Positions 33,104 to 42,332 are shown, counted from the stretch's first letter. The stretch is 64,000 bases of DNA from Roseomonas populi (GCF_024594815.1 NZ_JANJOU010000002.1:124001-188000); one strand, 5' to 3'. Notes: generated from the letters alone by a model not told the origin. Made by a program: numbers and translations.

Positions 33104-34092
33104 TGCTGCCACGGGGTCTTCTCCCAGATCTGGCGGTAGCGGGCTTCCTGGGCGGGCATCTGCGCCTCCCACTCGGCGCCCGGAAGGTAGGCCATGGGCA
33201 ACTCGAGCTGCCGCGCCTTCTCCGCCCACTCGGGCTTGGCGACGATGCGCGCGATCGCCTCCTGCAGCTGCAGGGCGATCTCGTCCGGCACGCCGCGCGG
33301 GGCGGCGATGCCGCGCTCGCTCGTCATGATCACGTCGTAGCCAGCCTCACGGAAGGTGGGCACGTCCGGCATCATGTCCCAGCGGTGCTCGCCCATGCCG
33401 GCCAGCGGCCGCAGCGGGGGCTTCTCCTGGCCGAGCATCCCGATCTCGCCGAGGTTCAGCCCGGCCACGTCGATGGTGCGGGACAGCACGGCGTTCTTCA
33501 CCAGCCCGGCCCCGGCATAAGGCACGTGAATGAATTCCGTGCCCGTGGCTGCCTGGAAGAGAGTGAGGCCGAGATGGTCGTCCGTGCCGACGCCCGAGGA
33601 ACCCACGCTGATCTGGCCCGGGCGACGCTTCGCGTCGGCCACGAGGTCGGCGAGCGTCTTATAGGGTGAATCCCGGTGCACGACGAAGGCGGTGGGATCA
33701 TCGACCAGGCGAGCGATGGCGCGGATCTTCGTGCGGTCGTAGCGCACGCGGCGCTCCACCGGCACGGAGAGGTAGCCTGGCGTGTTCAGCCCGCCGATGG
33801 TGTAGCCGTCCGGCCGCGCGGCCTGGATCGCGGCGTAGGCCGTCTCGCCGCCCGCGCCGGGGCGGTTGTTGATGACGAAGTTGGCCCCGGGCAGCTCGGC
33901 GGCCATGAACAGGGCCATGGCGCGCAGCATCACATCCGTGCCGCCGCCAGGGGCGAAGCCCACGATGATCTCGATCGGTCGTCCGGCCGGCCAGGCGGGC
34001 TGCGCCAGGGCAGGGCGCGCGAGCGGGGCCGCGGCGGCCGCTGCCCCGATGGTGAGAAGGCGACGTCGCCCCAGCCCTGTCTCTCGCATCAT
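33100..34092 (-). CDS. TTT receptor (Bug family), first of a tandem pair, altered YRG motif
   Basis: 330 residues; the ATGATG start is preceded by GAGGAGGAA. Strong Tat-type signal GRRRLLTIGAAAAAAPL, cleavage near ALAQP. Landmarks: GRPIEIIVGFAPGGGTDVMLR, VINNRPGAGGE and RPDGYTIGG. The nearly invariant PYRGG segment reads PYAGAGLVKN here: the Arg is lost, suggesting a ligand contact unlike that of most family members. It also lacks the usual PFD segment after the first lobe. 35 nt after the YdiJ-like gene. Confidence 0.86.
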   Translation of the reverse strand: MMRETGLGRRRLLTIGAAAAAAPLARPALAQPAWPAGRPIEIIVGFAPGGGTDVMLRAMALFMAAELPGANFVINNRPGAGGETAYAAIQAARPDGYTIGGLNTPGYLSVPVERRVRYDRTKIRAIARLVDDPTAFVVHRDSPYKTLADLVADAKRRPGQISVGSSGVGTDDHLGLTLFQAATGTEFIHVPYAGAGLVKNAVLSRTIDVAGLNLGEIGMLGQEKPPLRPLAGMGEHRWDMMPDVPTFREAGYDVIMTSERGIAAPRGVPDEIALQLQEAIARIVAKPEWAEKARQLELPMAYLPGAEWEAQMPAQEARYRQIWEKTPWQQ

Positions 34093-34127
34093 GTCCGGTT
34101 CCTCCTCGTGTTGAAGCTGTTAGGCTC

Positions 34128-37100
34128 TCAGGCGGCGTGCGCCGTCCGGGCCCTGTCCTCGCCGGCTCCCTCGCGAATGGCGGCCAGCAGGGCCTGCGCG
34201 GGGTGGCGGAGCGCGACGCCGTCCAGGCGCTTGGCTTGGGAGCGGCAGGAGTAGCCGGTGGCCAGGAGACTCCCGCGCGCGGCCACGTGCCGCTTCCAGC
34301 TCAGGCCGTAGAGGTGCTCCGACATGGCGCGGTGCTCGGCCTCGTGGCCGTAGGTGCCGGCCATCCCGCAGCAGCCCGCCGCGACCACCTCCAGCGCCAG
34401 CCCGTGCCGGGCGAAGGCGGCCCGCCACTCGCGCGGCGAGGCCGCCGCATTGGTGCGCTCCGTGCAGTGCAGGAGAAGGCGAAACGCCTCTGGTGCCGCC
34501 CGCGGCGCGTCGCCCTTCCGCTGCGCCAGCCATTCCTGGAGCAGCAGGACGGCGGGGGCCTTCACGCCGGCGTCCCGGTACTCCGCCCGGTAGGTCAGCG
34601 TCATCGAGGGATCGATCCCGACCAGCGGTACGCCGGCTTCCGCCAGTTCGCCCAGCATCGCCGCGTTCGCCTCGGCGGCCCGACCGAAGGCACCGAGGAA
34701 GCCGTGGACGTGGAGCGGCTTCCCGTTCGGCCGGAAGGGCGCGAGCCAGGGGCGTACGCCGAGAGCCAGCATCAGATCCAGCACGTCGAGCAGGAGCCGG
34801 GTTTCGTTGAAGCTCGTGAAGGCGTCCTGGACCAGGATCACGGAGTGGTCGCGCTCGGCGTCCGATAGGGCGCGCAGCGCCTCGGGCGTTGCCAGGGCGA
34901 CGCCACGGGCGGCGAGTTCTGCGCCCAGGTCGATGCCGGACACGGGCGGGCTGTCCACCAGCCCAATCGCGCGCAATGCGGCACGGCCGGGGGCGCTGCC
35001 CACGACGGCGTTGTAGAGATGGGGAAATCGCGCCGCGCGCGGCAGGGCGCGCTCCACCCCGGCGACGAGGTGGTGGCGCAGCGGGCGCAGGTAGCGGCCG
35101 TGGTAGAGTTCCAAAAACCTCGCCCGGAACCCCGGCACGTCCACCTTGATCGGGCAGCCGCCGGTGCAGGACTTGCACGCGAGGCAGCCGTCCATCGCTT
35201 CTTTCACGCCGTGGGAGAAGTCGGCCTCGCCGCCACGCCGCGCGAGGGTGTTCCGCAGGCGTGCGAGGAAGCCGCGCAGGGGAGGGGAGGCGCGCAGGGC
35301 CCGAGCCTCGGCCACAGGGTCCACCCCGGCCTCGCTCAACCGGCGCAGCCACTCCCGCACCAGCATCGCCCGACCCTTGGGTGAGTGCCGCCGCTCCCGC
35401 GTTCCCTTCCAGGAAGGGCACATCGCGTCATCGGCGTCCCAGTTGAAGCAGGCGCCGTTGCCGTTGCAGTGCATCGCCGTGTCGTAGGGCGCGCGCACCG
35501 CCTCGGGGATGATGCGGTCGGCCGCCCCGCGCGTCGGCACGCCGTCCACCCGCAGCAGGGCGCCGCCCTCGGGCGGGGTTGCGATCTTGCCGGGGTTGAG
35601 CTGGTTGCGCGGGTCGAAGGCCGCCTTCACGGCCTGCACCAGCGGGTAGAGCGGCCCGAAGAAGCGCGGCGAGTACTCGGAGCGCACGCCCTTGCCGTGC
35701 TCGCCCCAGAGCAGGCCGCCATAGCGCTGCGTCAACGCCGCCACGCCGTCGGAGACCTCGCGGATCAGCCGCTCCTGCGCGGGATCCTTCATGTCAATGG
35801 CCGGTCGGACGTGCAGCACGCCCGCATCCGCGTGCCCGAACATGCCGTAGTCCAGTCCGGCCCCGTCCAGCAGGGCGCGGAACTCGGCGATGTAGTCGGC
35901 CAGGCGCTCCGGCGGGACGGCGGTGTCCTCGACGAAGGGAATGGGCCGCCGCTCGCCCGCCATGTTGCCGAGCAGGCCGACGGCGCGCTTGCGCATGTCC
36001 CAGACCGCGCCCACCGACGCCTCGCCGCGGGCCACCGTGTAGCCCAGCCGGCGGCCGTCGAAGCCCTCGGCGTCCAGCATCGTGGTCAGGCGGCCCAGCG
36101 CGGCCTCCACCGCCGCCTCCGCGTCGCCGACGAACTCCACCAGCAGCACGCCGCGGGCTGGGCGCCCGGCCTCCTCGGGGAAGAAGGGCCGCACGCTCTC
36201 CCAGACAATGTCCTTCTGCGCCAGGGCCAGGACCTTGCTGTCCACCGTCTCCACGGATGCCGCGCCGAAGGCCATCAGCGCGCCCGCGTCGCGCAGGGCG
36301 GCGTCGAAGCTGTCGTAGCGCAGGTTCACCAGCGCGACGTGCTTCGGAACGGGCAGGATGTTCAGCGTGGCTTCCGTCACCACGCCTAGCGTCCCCTCGG
36401 CGCCGCAGATCACGCTGTTCAGGTTGAAGCGGCCCCTCTCGTCCCGGATATGGGCCAAGTCGTAGCCGGTCAGGCAGCGGTTCAGCTTCGGGAAGCCCGC
36501 CTCGATCTCGGCCGCGTGCTCGCGCTGGATGGTGTCCACGGCGCGGTGGATGGCGCCCACGAGGTCGGTGCGGCGCCCGATGGCGCGCAGCGCCTCCTCC
36601 TCCAGCGGGGCGGAGTCCCACACCGTCCCGTCGGTCAGGACCGTTGTGAGCTCCAGTACGTGGTCCCGCGTCTTGCCGTAGAGGCAGGATCCCTGGCCGG
36701 AGGCGTCGGTCGAGATCATGCCCCCGACCGTCGCGCGGTTGGAGGTGGAGAGCTCCGGAGCGAAGAACATCCCGTGCGGGGCGAGCGCGGCGTTAAGCTG
36801 GTCCTTCACCACGCCCGCCTGCACGCGCACGCGCCGGCCTGCCGTGTCGATCTCCAGGATGCGGTCCATGTGGCGCGACAGGTCGAGCACCATCCCGGCC
36901 GTCAGGGACTGGCCGTTCGTTCCCGTGCCTCCGCCGCGCGGCGCCAGCACCACCTCGCGGAACCGCTCCTCGGCCAGCAGCCGCATCACGCGCGCCACGT
37001 CCGCCGTGTCGCGCGGGAAGAGCACAGCCTGGGGCGGGACGCGGTAGATGGAGTTGTCGGTGGCGAAGACCATCCGGTCCGCGTCGCCGGACGAGACCTC

Positions 37101-37187
37101 GCCCGTGAACCCGGCCGCCCGCAGCGCGTCCAGGAAGGCGCGGGTGAGCGCCTCCGGCGGAGGCGCCTCGGGGATGCGCGGGATCAT
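34128..37187 (-). CDS. FAD/Fe-S D-2-hydroxyglutarate dehydrogenase, YdiJ-like
   Basis: 1019 residues, close to the 1018 of E. coli YdiJ. N-terminal FAD_binding_4 domain with PRGGGTGTNGQSL (83-95), a C-terminal oxidase domain with GHADAGVLHVRP (451-462), and Cys574/580/590 in a linker that may bind an additional cluster. Next comes the ferredoxin segment CLACKSCTGGCP (Cys668, 671, 674, 678) and a CCG-type domain with HCTERTN and AGCCGMAGTYGHE near the end. YdiJ oxidises D-2-hydroxyglutarate and passes electrons on through Fe-S clusters. In this operon it may oxidise another D-2-hydroxy acid. GGGAGC precedes the ATG. Confidence 0.9.
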   Translation of the reverse strand: MIPRIPEAPPPEALTRAFLDALRAAGFTGEVSSGDADRMVFATDNSIYRVPPQAVLFPRDTADVARVMRLLAEERFREVVLAPRGGGTGTNGQSLTAGMVLDLSRHMDRILEIDTAGRRVRVQAGVVKDQLNAALAPHGMFFAPELSTSNRATVGGMISTDASGQGSCLYGKTRDHVLELTTVLTDGTVWDSAPLEEEALRAIGRRTDLVGAIHRAVDTIQREHAAEIEAGFPKLNRCLTGYDLAHIRDERGRFNLNSVICGAEGTLGVVTEATLNILPVPKHVALVNLRYDSFDAALRDAGALMAFGAASVETVDSKVLALAQKDIVWESVRPFFPEEAGRPARGVLLVEFVGDAEAAVEAALGRLTTMLDAEGFDGRRLGYTVARGEASVGAVWDMRKRAVGLLGNMAGERRPIPFVEDTAVPPERLADYIAEFRALLDGAGLDYGMFGHADAGVLHVRPAIDMKDPAQERLIREVSDGVAALTQRYGGLLWGEHGKGVRSEYSPRFFGPLYPLVQAVKAAFDPRNQLNPGKIATPPEGGALLRVDGVPTRGAADRIIPEAVRAPYDTAMHCNGNGACFNWDADDAMCPSWKGTRERRHSPKGRAMLVREWLRRLSEAGVDPVAEARALRASPPLRGFLARLRNTLARRGGEADFSHGVKEAMDGCLACKSCTGGCPIKVDVPGFRARFLELYHGRYLRPLRHHLVAGVERALPRAARFPHLYNAVVGSAPGRAALRAIGLVDSPPVSGIDLGAELAARGVALATPEALRALSDAERDHSVILVQDAFTSFNETRLLLDVLDLMLALGVRPWLAPFRPNGKPLHVHGFLGAFGRAAEANAAMLGELAEAGVPLVGIDPSMTLTYRAEYRDAGVKAPAVLLLQEWLAQRKGDAPRAAPEAFRLLLHCTERTNAAASPREWRAAFARHGLALEVVAAGCCGMAGTYGHEAEHRAMSEHLYGLSWKRHVAARGSLLATGYSCRSQAKRLDGVALRHPAQALLAAIREGAGEDRARTAHAA

Positions 37188-37206
37188 GGACTGCTCCCTT
37201 CGCCCC

Positions 37207-38223
37207 TCAGACGGCCTGGACGAGATCGGCTGGGAGCCCGCCCGGCACGACCACCGCGCCCTCCAGCGCAGGCAGACGCCCGGCGAGGACCGCGATGATG
37301 CTCTCCGCCGCCCCGCAGGCCATGCCGGTCGCGCCGCGCGGCGTGTTGGCGGCCAGATGCGGGGTGGGCACCACGCGCGGATGGGTGCGGAAGCGGCTGT
37401 CCTGCTCCAGCGGCTCCTTGGAGAAGACGTCCACCCCCGCCCAGCTCAGCTGCCCGGCATCGAGCGCCGCCAGAAGCGCGTCCTGGTCCACGATGCCGCC
37501 GCGCGCGGTGTGGACGAGGATGGCGCCCTTCGGCAGCAGCGCCAGCTCTTTCGCGCCGATCATCCCGCGCGTCTCGGGCTCCAGCGGGCAGTGGAGGGAG
37601 AGTACCTCGGAGCGGGGAAGGAGTTCCGCCAGGGTTACAACGCGCTCGCCCGGCCCGGGCAGGCCGCTCCCGCTCAGGTAGGGGTCGTAGGCGAGGACGC
37701 GCATACCGAAGGCGGAGGCCATGCGCGCCACCTTGGAGCCGATCGCGCCGTAGCCGACGAGGCCGAGCGTCATGCCGTCGATGTCGCAGGTCATGCGGGA
37801 GGTCTTCTCCCAGAGCCCCTCGCGCATCCCGCCCACCACCGAGGGCAGGTCCTTCAGCATGGTGAGCATCAGCGCCATCGCGTGCTCGGCGACCGAGCGG
37901 GAGTTCGCGCCGGCCGCGCGGGTCACGGTGAGGCCCCGGGCGCGGGCCGCTGGGATGTCGATCCCATCAATGCCGGCGCCGTGGCGTGCGACGACGCGGA
38001 GCCCGGGCGCCGCGGCATCCATGACGGTGCCGTTGATGATGCCCTGCCGATGCAGGATGGCCACCGGGCGGTGCTCGCCGATGTTGGCGAGAAGCTCCTC
38101 CTCGCTCGGGTAGCCGCTGGTGCAGCGGACGGCGTAGCCCGCCTCCTCCAGCATGGCGACAGCCTCCGCGGCCAGCCAGGCGGCGGAGACGAGGACGTTG
38201 GGGCGGGAGGCTAGGTCGGACAT
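37207..38223 (-). CDS. D-2-hydroxyacid dehydrogenase, phosphoglycerate dehydrogenase-like
   Basis: 338 residues. NAD motif GYGAIG (157-162) and catalytic Arg241 (TARGGIVD), Glu270 (FSKEPL) and His289 (TPHLAANT). It has no ACT domain, so it is unlikely to be the biosynthetic SerA. It sits between an RraA-type aldolase and the YdiJ-like dehydrogenase, 19 nt before the latter. Two 2-hydroxyacid dehydrogenases in a row, one NAD-linked and one flavin-linked, would allow epimerisation or full oxidation of a hydroxy acid. The Shine-Dalgarno is weak. Confidence 0.88.
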   Translation of the reverse strand: MSDLASRPNVLVSAAWLAAEAVAMLEEAGYAVRCTSGYPSEEELLANIGEHRPVAILHRQGIINGTVMDAAAPGLRVVARHGAGIDGIDIPAARARGLTVTRAAGANSRSVAEHAMALMLTMLKDLPSVVGGMREGLWEKTSRMTCDIDGMTLGLVGYGAIGSKVARMASAFGMRVLAYDPYLSGSGLPGPGERVVTLAELLPRSEVLSLHCPLEPETRGMIGAKELALLPKGAILVHTARGGIVDQDALLAALDAGQLSWAGVDVFSKEPLEQDSRFRTHPRVVPTPHLAANTPRGATGMACGAAESIIAVLAGRLPALEGAVVVPGGLPADLVQAV

Positions 38224-38288
38224 GAGGCAGTCCCCAGAGGGGTTTCGGAAGGCAGGGGCGGAGGGGTGCGCGTGCGCGCGGAGCGGCT

Positions 38289-38969
38289 CTAGTCGAGCCC
38301 CTCGCAGCCCAGCTTGCGGAGCGCGGCGTCCACCCAGGAAGCGTCGTGGGTTCCGGCAACGATGTTGGCCATCTGCTTCTCCTCCGCGGCGTGCTTCGCG
38401 GCGGCGGCCGCATGGATCGCCTCCGCCTCGTCGAAGGGCACGCAGAGCAGGCCGTCATCGTCCCCGAGCACGAGGTCGCCCGGCGCGATCACCATGCCGT
38501 CGATGGCGACCGGGACGTTGATCTCGCCCGGGCCGTCCTTGTAGGGGCCGCGATGCGTCACGCCGGCCGCGAAGACCGGGAAGTCCTGCGCGCGGATCGC
38601 CGCGCTGTCGCGGATCGCGCCGTTGATGACGATGCCGGCGAGGCCGCGCTGCACCATTTGCGCCAGCATCAGCTCGCCGATCAGGGCGTTGGTCAGGTCC
38701 CCGCCCGCATCCACCACGATCACGTCGCCGGGTTGCGAGAGGCCGATGGCCTTGTGGATCATCAGGTTGTCGCCAGGGCGCGTCCGCACCGTCAGGGCAG
38801 GGCCGGCGAGGATGGCGCCGGGGGCCTGCATCGGCCGCAGCCGCGCGCCGCCGGCCGTCATGCGGGACATGACGTCGCTGACATTGGCGACGGGAAGGTC
38901 GCGGAAGCACGCGATGAGGGCGGCGTTCACCTGCCGCGTGCGCCGATGAATGCGGAAGCCGATCGCCAC
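38289..38969 (-). CDS. RraA-family protein, 4-hydroxy-4-methyl-2-oxoglutarate aldolase-like
   Basis: 226 residues from the GTG at 38969, preceded by GGGAGGA; an ATG at 39017 would add 16 residues. RraA/aldolase core: DVIVVDAGGDLTNALIGELM (82-101), then GIVINGAIRDS with Arg120-Asp121, the pair characteristic of class II HMG/CHA aldolases. Such enzymes split 4-hydroxy-4-methyl- or 4-carboxy-4-hydroxy-2-oxo acids to pyruvate plus a keto acid, or decarboxylate oxaloacetate. Regulators of RNase E in enterobacteria share the fold, but this catabolic setting favours the enzyme. First gene of the minus-strand operon, divergent from a receptor gene. Confidence 0.85.
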   Translation of the reverse strand: MAIGFRIHRRTRQVNAALIACFRDLPVANVSDVMSRMTAGGARLRPMQAPGAILAGPALTVRTRPGDNLMIHKAIGLSQPGDVIVVDAGGDLTNALIGELMLAQMVQRGLAGIVINGAIRDSAAIRAQDFPVFAAGVTHRGPYKDGPGEINVPVAIDGMVIAPGDLVLGDDDGLLCVPFDEAEAIHAAAAAKHAAEEKQMANIVAGTHDASWVDAALRKLGCEGLD

Positions 38970-38990
38970 GGCCGTCCTCCCAGGAATCGG

Positions 38991-39064
38991 CGCCGTTGCG
39001 CGCCGTTTTGTTGACATCGCCGCGCCCCCGGTGCCAGAACGGCAGCAGAAAACGCAACGCCGTT
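38991..39064. repeat. Three CGCCGTT direct repeats in a divergent promoter
   Basis: CGCCGTT occurs at 38991-38997, 39001-39007 and 39058-39064; the first two are 10 bp apart, one helical turn. A TGTTGAC half-site of the recurring palindrome follows at 39009-39015. They lie between the divergent RraA-like aldolase and receptor genes. A regulatory role, perhaps for the IclR protein at 41091, is speculative. Confidence 0.3.
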
Positions 39065-39096
39065 TCGAAATAGCCGAGCGGGAAGAGGAAGCGCAA

Positions 39097-40095
39097 GTGT
39101 TCAATCGCCATACCCATCGCATCGCCCGCCGTGCCCTCCTCGGGGCCGGCTTGGTGGCTCCCTTTTCCGGAACTCTCCGCCCGGCCCTGGCGCAAGTGGA
39201 ATATCCATCCCGACCCGTGCGGGTGATCGTGCCCTGGGCGCCGGGCGGCGCCGTGGACACCCTGGCGCGCCGGGTGGCCCAGAAGCTGTCGGAGGCGATG
39301 GGCCAGAGCTTCGTGGTGGAGAACAAGTCCGGCGCCACCGGCACGATCGGCGCCGGAGAGGCCGCGCGGGCGGCGCCCGACGGCTACACCCTGCTGGCGA
39401 TGGACAACACCTACGCCATGCTGCCCTATCTCTTCAGCCGGCTTCCCTTCGATCAGGCCACGGCCTTCCAGCCCATCAGCGTCACGGCCTTCTCGCCGAT
39501 CCTGCTGGCCGTAGGGGAGAAGTCGCCCTACCGCGACCTCGCCTCCCTCATCGCCGCGGCGAAGAAGGATCCGGAGAAGCTGACCTACGGCACGGGCGGG
39601 ATCGGCAGCGCCCCGCACTTCGCCACCCTCGCCTTCGAGCGCGCGGCGGGGGTGAAGCTCTACCACGTGCCTTATCGCGGGGCGGGCGAGGCCGTAATCG
39701 GCGTGCTGTCAGGCAATGTGGACTTGGTGATGATCTCGCCGGGCTCGGCACTTGGAAATATTCGCGGCGGCCAACTCCGTCCGCTCGCGATCAGCGGGAA
39801 CCACCGTGTCTCCGCGCTGCCGGACCTGCCGACCTTCGCCGAGGCCGGGCTGCCCGGCTACAGCGTGATCAATTGGTCGGGCCTTGCCGCGCCGAAGGGC
39901 ACACCGGACGCCATCATCCAGCGGCTTCACGCGGAGATGGCCCGCGCCCTGGATGCGCCGGACATGAAGGCCTTCATCGCCGAGCTCGGCTCCGAGCCGG
40001 GCGGCATCACCCCGGCCGCTTTCTTGCAGCTGCTGACGGAGGAGGCGGCGCGCTGGCGCGACGTGGCGGCCTCCGGCGGCATCGAGAGGCAGTGA
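39097..40095 (+). CDS. TTT receptor (Bug family) upstream of an SMP-30 lactonase
   Basis: 332 residues from the GTG at 39097, with GAGGAAGC upstream; the frame is open to 38950, but that is the divergent control region. Tat-like signal IARRALLGAGLVAPFSG, cleavage near ALAQV. Landmarks: PSRPVRVIVPWAPGGAVDTLAR, VVENKSGATGTIG, APDGYTLLAMD and VPYRGAGEAVIGVLSGNVDLVM. It is cotranscribed with the lactonase 10 nt downstream. Confidence 0.9.
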   Translation: MFNRHTHRIARRALLGAGLVAPFSGTLRPALAQVEYPSRPVRVIVPWAPGGAVDTLARRVAQKLSEAMGQSFVVENKSGATGTIGAGEAARAAPDGYTLLAMDNTYAMLPYLFSRLPFDQATAFQPISVTAFSPILLAVGEKSPYRDLASLIAAAKKDPEKLTYGTGGIGSAPHFATLAFERAAGVKLYHVPYRGAGEAVIGVLSGNVDLVMISPGSALGNIRGGQLRPLAISGNHRVSALPDLPTFAEAGLPGYSVINWSGLAAPKGTPDAIIQRLHAEMARALDAPDMKAFIAELGSEPGGITPAAFLQLLTEEAARWRDVAASGGIERQ

Positions 40096-40105
40096 GGCGC
40101 CCGCG

Positions 40106-41029
40106 ATGAGCTTCTTCGCGCCCCCGCCCCGGATCGAGACCGAGGTCTTCACGCGCCTGCCGGACCGGTTCCGGAACCCCCGCCGCACCGCCTGGAGCGA
40201 CGCCAACCGCGCGGGCAAACCGGTGGACAGCTTCCTTGAAGGTCCCTCCTTCGACCGGCAGGGGCGGCTCTACGTCACCGACATCCCCTTCGGCCGCGTC
40301 TTCCGCGTCTCGCCCGAGGGGGAATGGGAGCAGGTGGCCGAGTATGACGGCTGGCCGAACGGGCTGAAGATCCACCGGGATGGGCGGATCTTCATCACGG
40401 ACTACAAGCGCGGGATCATGCTGCTGGACCCCGACAGCGGCGCCGTGACGCCCTTCCTGGAGACCGCGCGCTCCGAGAGCTTCAAGGGCGTGAACGACCT
40501 CGTCTTCGGGCCCTCGGGCGAGATGTACTTCACCGACCAGGGGCAGACCGGCCTGCAGGACCCGACGGGCCGGGTGTACCGCCTGGGCACGGACGGGCGC
40601 CTGGACCTCCTGATCGACACGGTGCCCAGCCCGAACGGCATCGTCGTGGCGCCGGACGCCTCCTTCCTGCTGGTGGCGGTGACGCGGGCGAACCAGATCT
40701 GGCGCTTGCCGCTGCACGCGGACGGCAGCGTGACGAAGGCCAGCATCTTCTGCCACCTGCACGGCGGCCCGAGCGGGCCGGACGGGCTGGCGCTCGACGA
40801 GGAGGGCTGCCTGCTGGTCGCCCATGCCGGATTCGGCACCGTCTGGCGCCTCTCGCCCCGCGCCGAGCCGCTCGCCCGCATCGCCTCCTGCGCGGGATGG
40901 TCCACGACCAACCTGGCCTTCGGCGGGGCGGATGGACGGGATCTCTTCGTCACGGAGTCGGAAACGGGGAGCATCCTCAGGGTCACACTGGACGTGCGGG
41001 GCCTTCCGCTCTTCTCCCACGTAGCCTGA
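40106..41029 (+). CDS. SMP-30/gluconolactonase family lactonase
   Basis: 307 residues. Six-bladed propeller of the SMP-30 family with the metal ligands recognisable: Glu45 (EGPSFD), Asn177 (SPNGIV) and Asp226 (GPDGLALD); Asn130 in GVND is a further substrate-side residue. The protein should hydrolyse a sugar lactone or related ester in the cytosol (no signal peptide). The neighbouring divergent operon has an amidohydrolase of the lactonase type, so two unrelated lactonases serve this region. It is followed by an IclR gene. Confidence 0.88.
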   Translation: MSFFAPPPRIETEVFTRLPDRFRNPRRTAWSDANRAGKPVDSFLEGPSFDRQGRLYVTDIPFGRVFRVSPEGEWEQVAEYDGWPNGLKIHRDGRIFITDYKRGIMLLDPDSGAVTPFLETARSESFKGVNDLVFGPSGEMYFTDQGQTGLQDPTGRVYRLGTDGRLDLLIDTVPSPNGIVVAPDASFLLVAVTRANQIWRLPLHADGSVTKASIFCHLHGGPSGPDGLALDEEGCLLVAHAGFGTVWRLSPRAEPLARIASCAGWSTTNLAFGGADGRDLFVTESETGSILRVTLDVRGLPLFSHVA

Positions 41030-41090
41030 CCGGGCACGGCTCGGGCTTGCGGCTTGCCGTGCGCCGGGGCGGACCGTAACGGTGGACGCC

Positions 41091-41807
41091 ATGACCACCC
41101 AGACCCGTTCGAAGGCTTCGCTGGAGGGCGTTGCCTCGGCAGGCCGAGCCCTGACCCTGCTCTCCGCGTTCCGCAAGGGCGACGACGCCGTGACCCTGGC
41201 CGAGCTGACTGCCCGGACGGGGCTGGTGAAGACCACAATTATGCGGCTGGCCATCTCCATGGAGGAGCACGGCTACCTCGCCCGCCTCCCGGACGGCTCT
41301 TACCGCCTGGGGGCGGAGCTGTTCCGGCTCGGCTCCGTCTACCAGCAATCCTTCCGGGTGGAGGCGCATGTGATGCCCGCGCTCGAGAGGCTGGTGGCGG
41401 AGACGAGCGAGAGCGCCTCGTTCTACGTACGGAGCGGCGAGCACCGGCTCTGCCTCTACCGCGTCGACTCTCCACATCGGCTGCGGCTGCATGTCCGGCA
41501 GGGCGACATGCTGCCGATGGACAATTCTGCCATTGCCCAAGTTCTGCGGATCTTTGGCGCGGTGCCCCTGCCGGAGGAGGCGGCCTCCGCGAAGGTCCCG
41601 CTTTACACGGGCGGCGAGAGGGATCCCCACGTCGCGGGCATGGCCACCCCTGTCTTCGGGCCGGGCGAAAGCTTCGCCGGGGCGCTCTGCCTCACCGGGC
41701 CGGTGACCCGGCTCACTCGGGAAGCAGCGGAAACGGCCAGTCCGGTGCTGCTCCAGGTCGCCGCAGATGTAACTCGCTCGCTCGGTGGTGTACTCCCAAC
41801 CGGGTAG
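41091..41807 (+). CDS. IclR-family transcriptional regulator
   Basis: 238 residues from the ATG at 41091; a GTG at 41082 would add three. The winged helix (about 12-75) includes VTLAELTARTGLVKTTIMRLAISMEEHGYL. The effector domain (about 85-235) has ESASFYVRSGEHRLCLYRVDSPH and AGMATPVFGPGESFAGALCLTG. The domain is shorter than usual in the middle. Likely regulator of the preceding receptor/lactonase pair and possibly of the divergent aldolase operon. Confidence 0.86.
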   Translation: MTTQTRSKASLEGVASAGRALTLLSAFRKGDDAVTLAELTARTGLVKTTIMRLAISMEEHGYLARLPDGSYRLGAELFRLGSVYQQSFRVEAHVMPALERLVAETSESASFYVRSGEHRLCLYRVDSPHRLRLHVRQGDMLPMDNSAIAQVLRIFGAVPLPEEAASAKVPLYTGGERDPHVAGMATPVFGPGESFAGALCLTGPVTRLTREAAETASPVLLQVAADVTRSLGGVLPTG

Positions 41808-42183
41808 GCCCGAGGTCGATTTTGCCGGGCAGAACCGGCCTTGAGCTTGCGCCTTAATGTCCGCTGTCGAGTTTTCCTTTGTGGGATGCCGATGACTGGA
41901 ATGGGCGCTTAGCGGAAAGGCTAAGCTGTCCGGAGACGCCGTCTTTTACGCAGGCGTGGAGGTTGAAATCGACCTGAACTGGCTTGCCCTCTCGGATGGC
42001 CTCGCCACCGTTTCCACGTCGCGCCATTCAAGGCGGGAAGGCGGAGGGTAAGCGCCGCGCCGTCCCCGAACCCTAAACAGGCATAGTCGTGGTGGCGGCC
42101 GACACCCCCTGGACCCAGGACCTTTTGTTTCCGGGTAGCATCTGATCGGGTTGGCTGGTTCCATGGCGGCCAGAGGGGCTGCC
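41808..42183. other. Intergenic stretch leading into an IS remnant
   Basis: No gene with plausible coding character was seen. The stretch contains an AATGTCCGCT motif near 41855-41864 and the presumed leader of the truncated transposase. No terminal inverted repeat of the element could be identified by eye. Confidence 0.4.
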
Positions 42184-42264
42184 ATGGCTGATCTGTTCCG
42201 GCTGACGAAGACGCAGATTCAAGGGATCGTACCCTGCTTCCCGATCTCCCACGGGGTGCCGCGG
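42184..42264 (+). pseudogene. Truncated N-terminus of an IS5-type transposase
   Basis: The ATG at 42184 opens MADLFRLTKTQIQGI and continues with PCFPISHGVPR, which matches the N-terminus of IS5-family (IS1031/IS427-like) transposases. After about 27 codons the similarity stops, the frame runs into unrelated sequence and ends at 42321. No DDE domain follows. This is a remnant of an insertion, deleted on its right side, just upstream of the beta-barrel-like gene. Confidence 0.7.
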
Positions 42265-42332
42265 TTCAGCCCGGCGCGGCCCGCGCGCCTCCCCCCGGCA
42301 CCCCGCGCTTGCCCGACCTAAGGGCAGGCCCG

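Noticed and set aside
41946-42185. A 79-codon minus-strand frame between the IclR gene and the beta-barrel-like gene
   Set aside because: Composition is low-complexity (Pro/Arg/Ser) with no Shine-Dalgarno, and it overlaps the leader of the plus-strand transposase remnant, which has a recognisable match.
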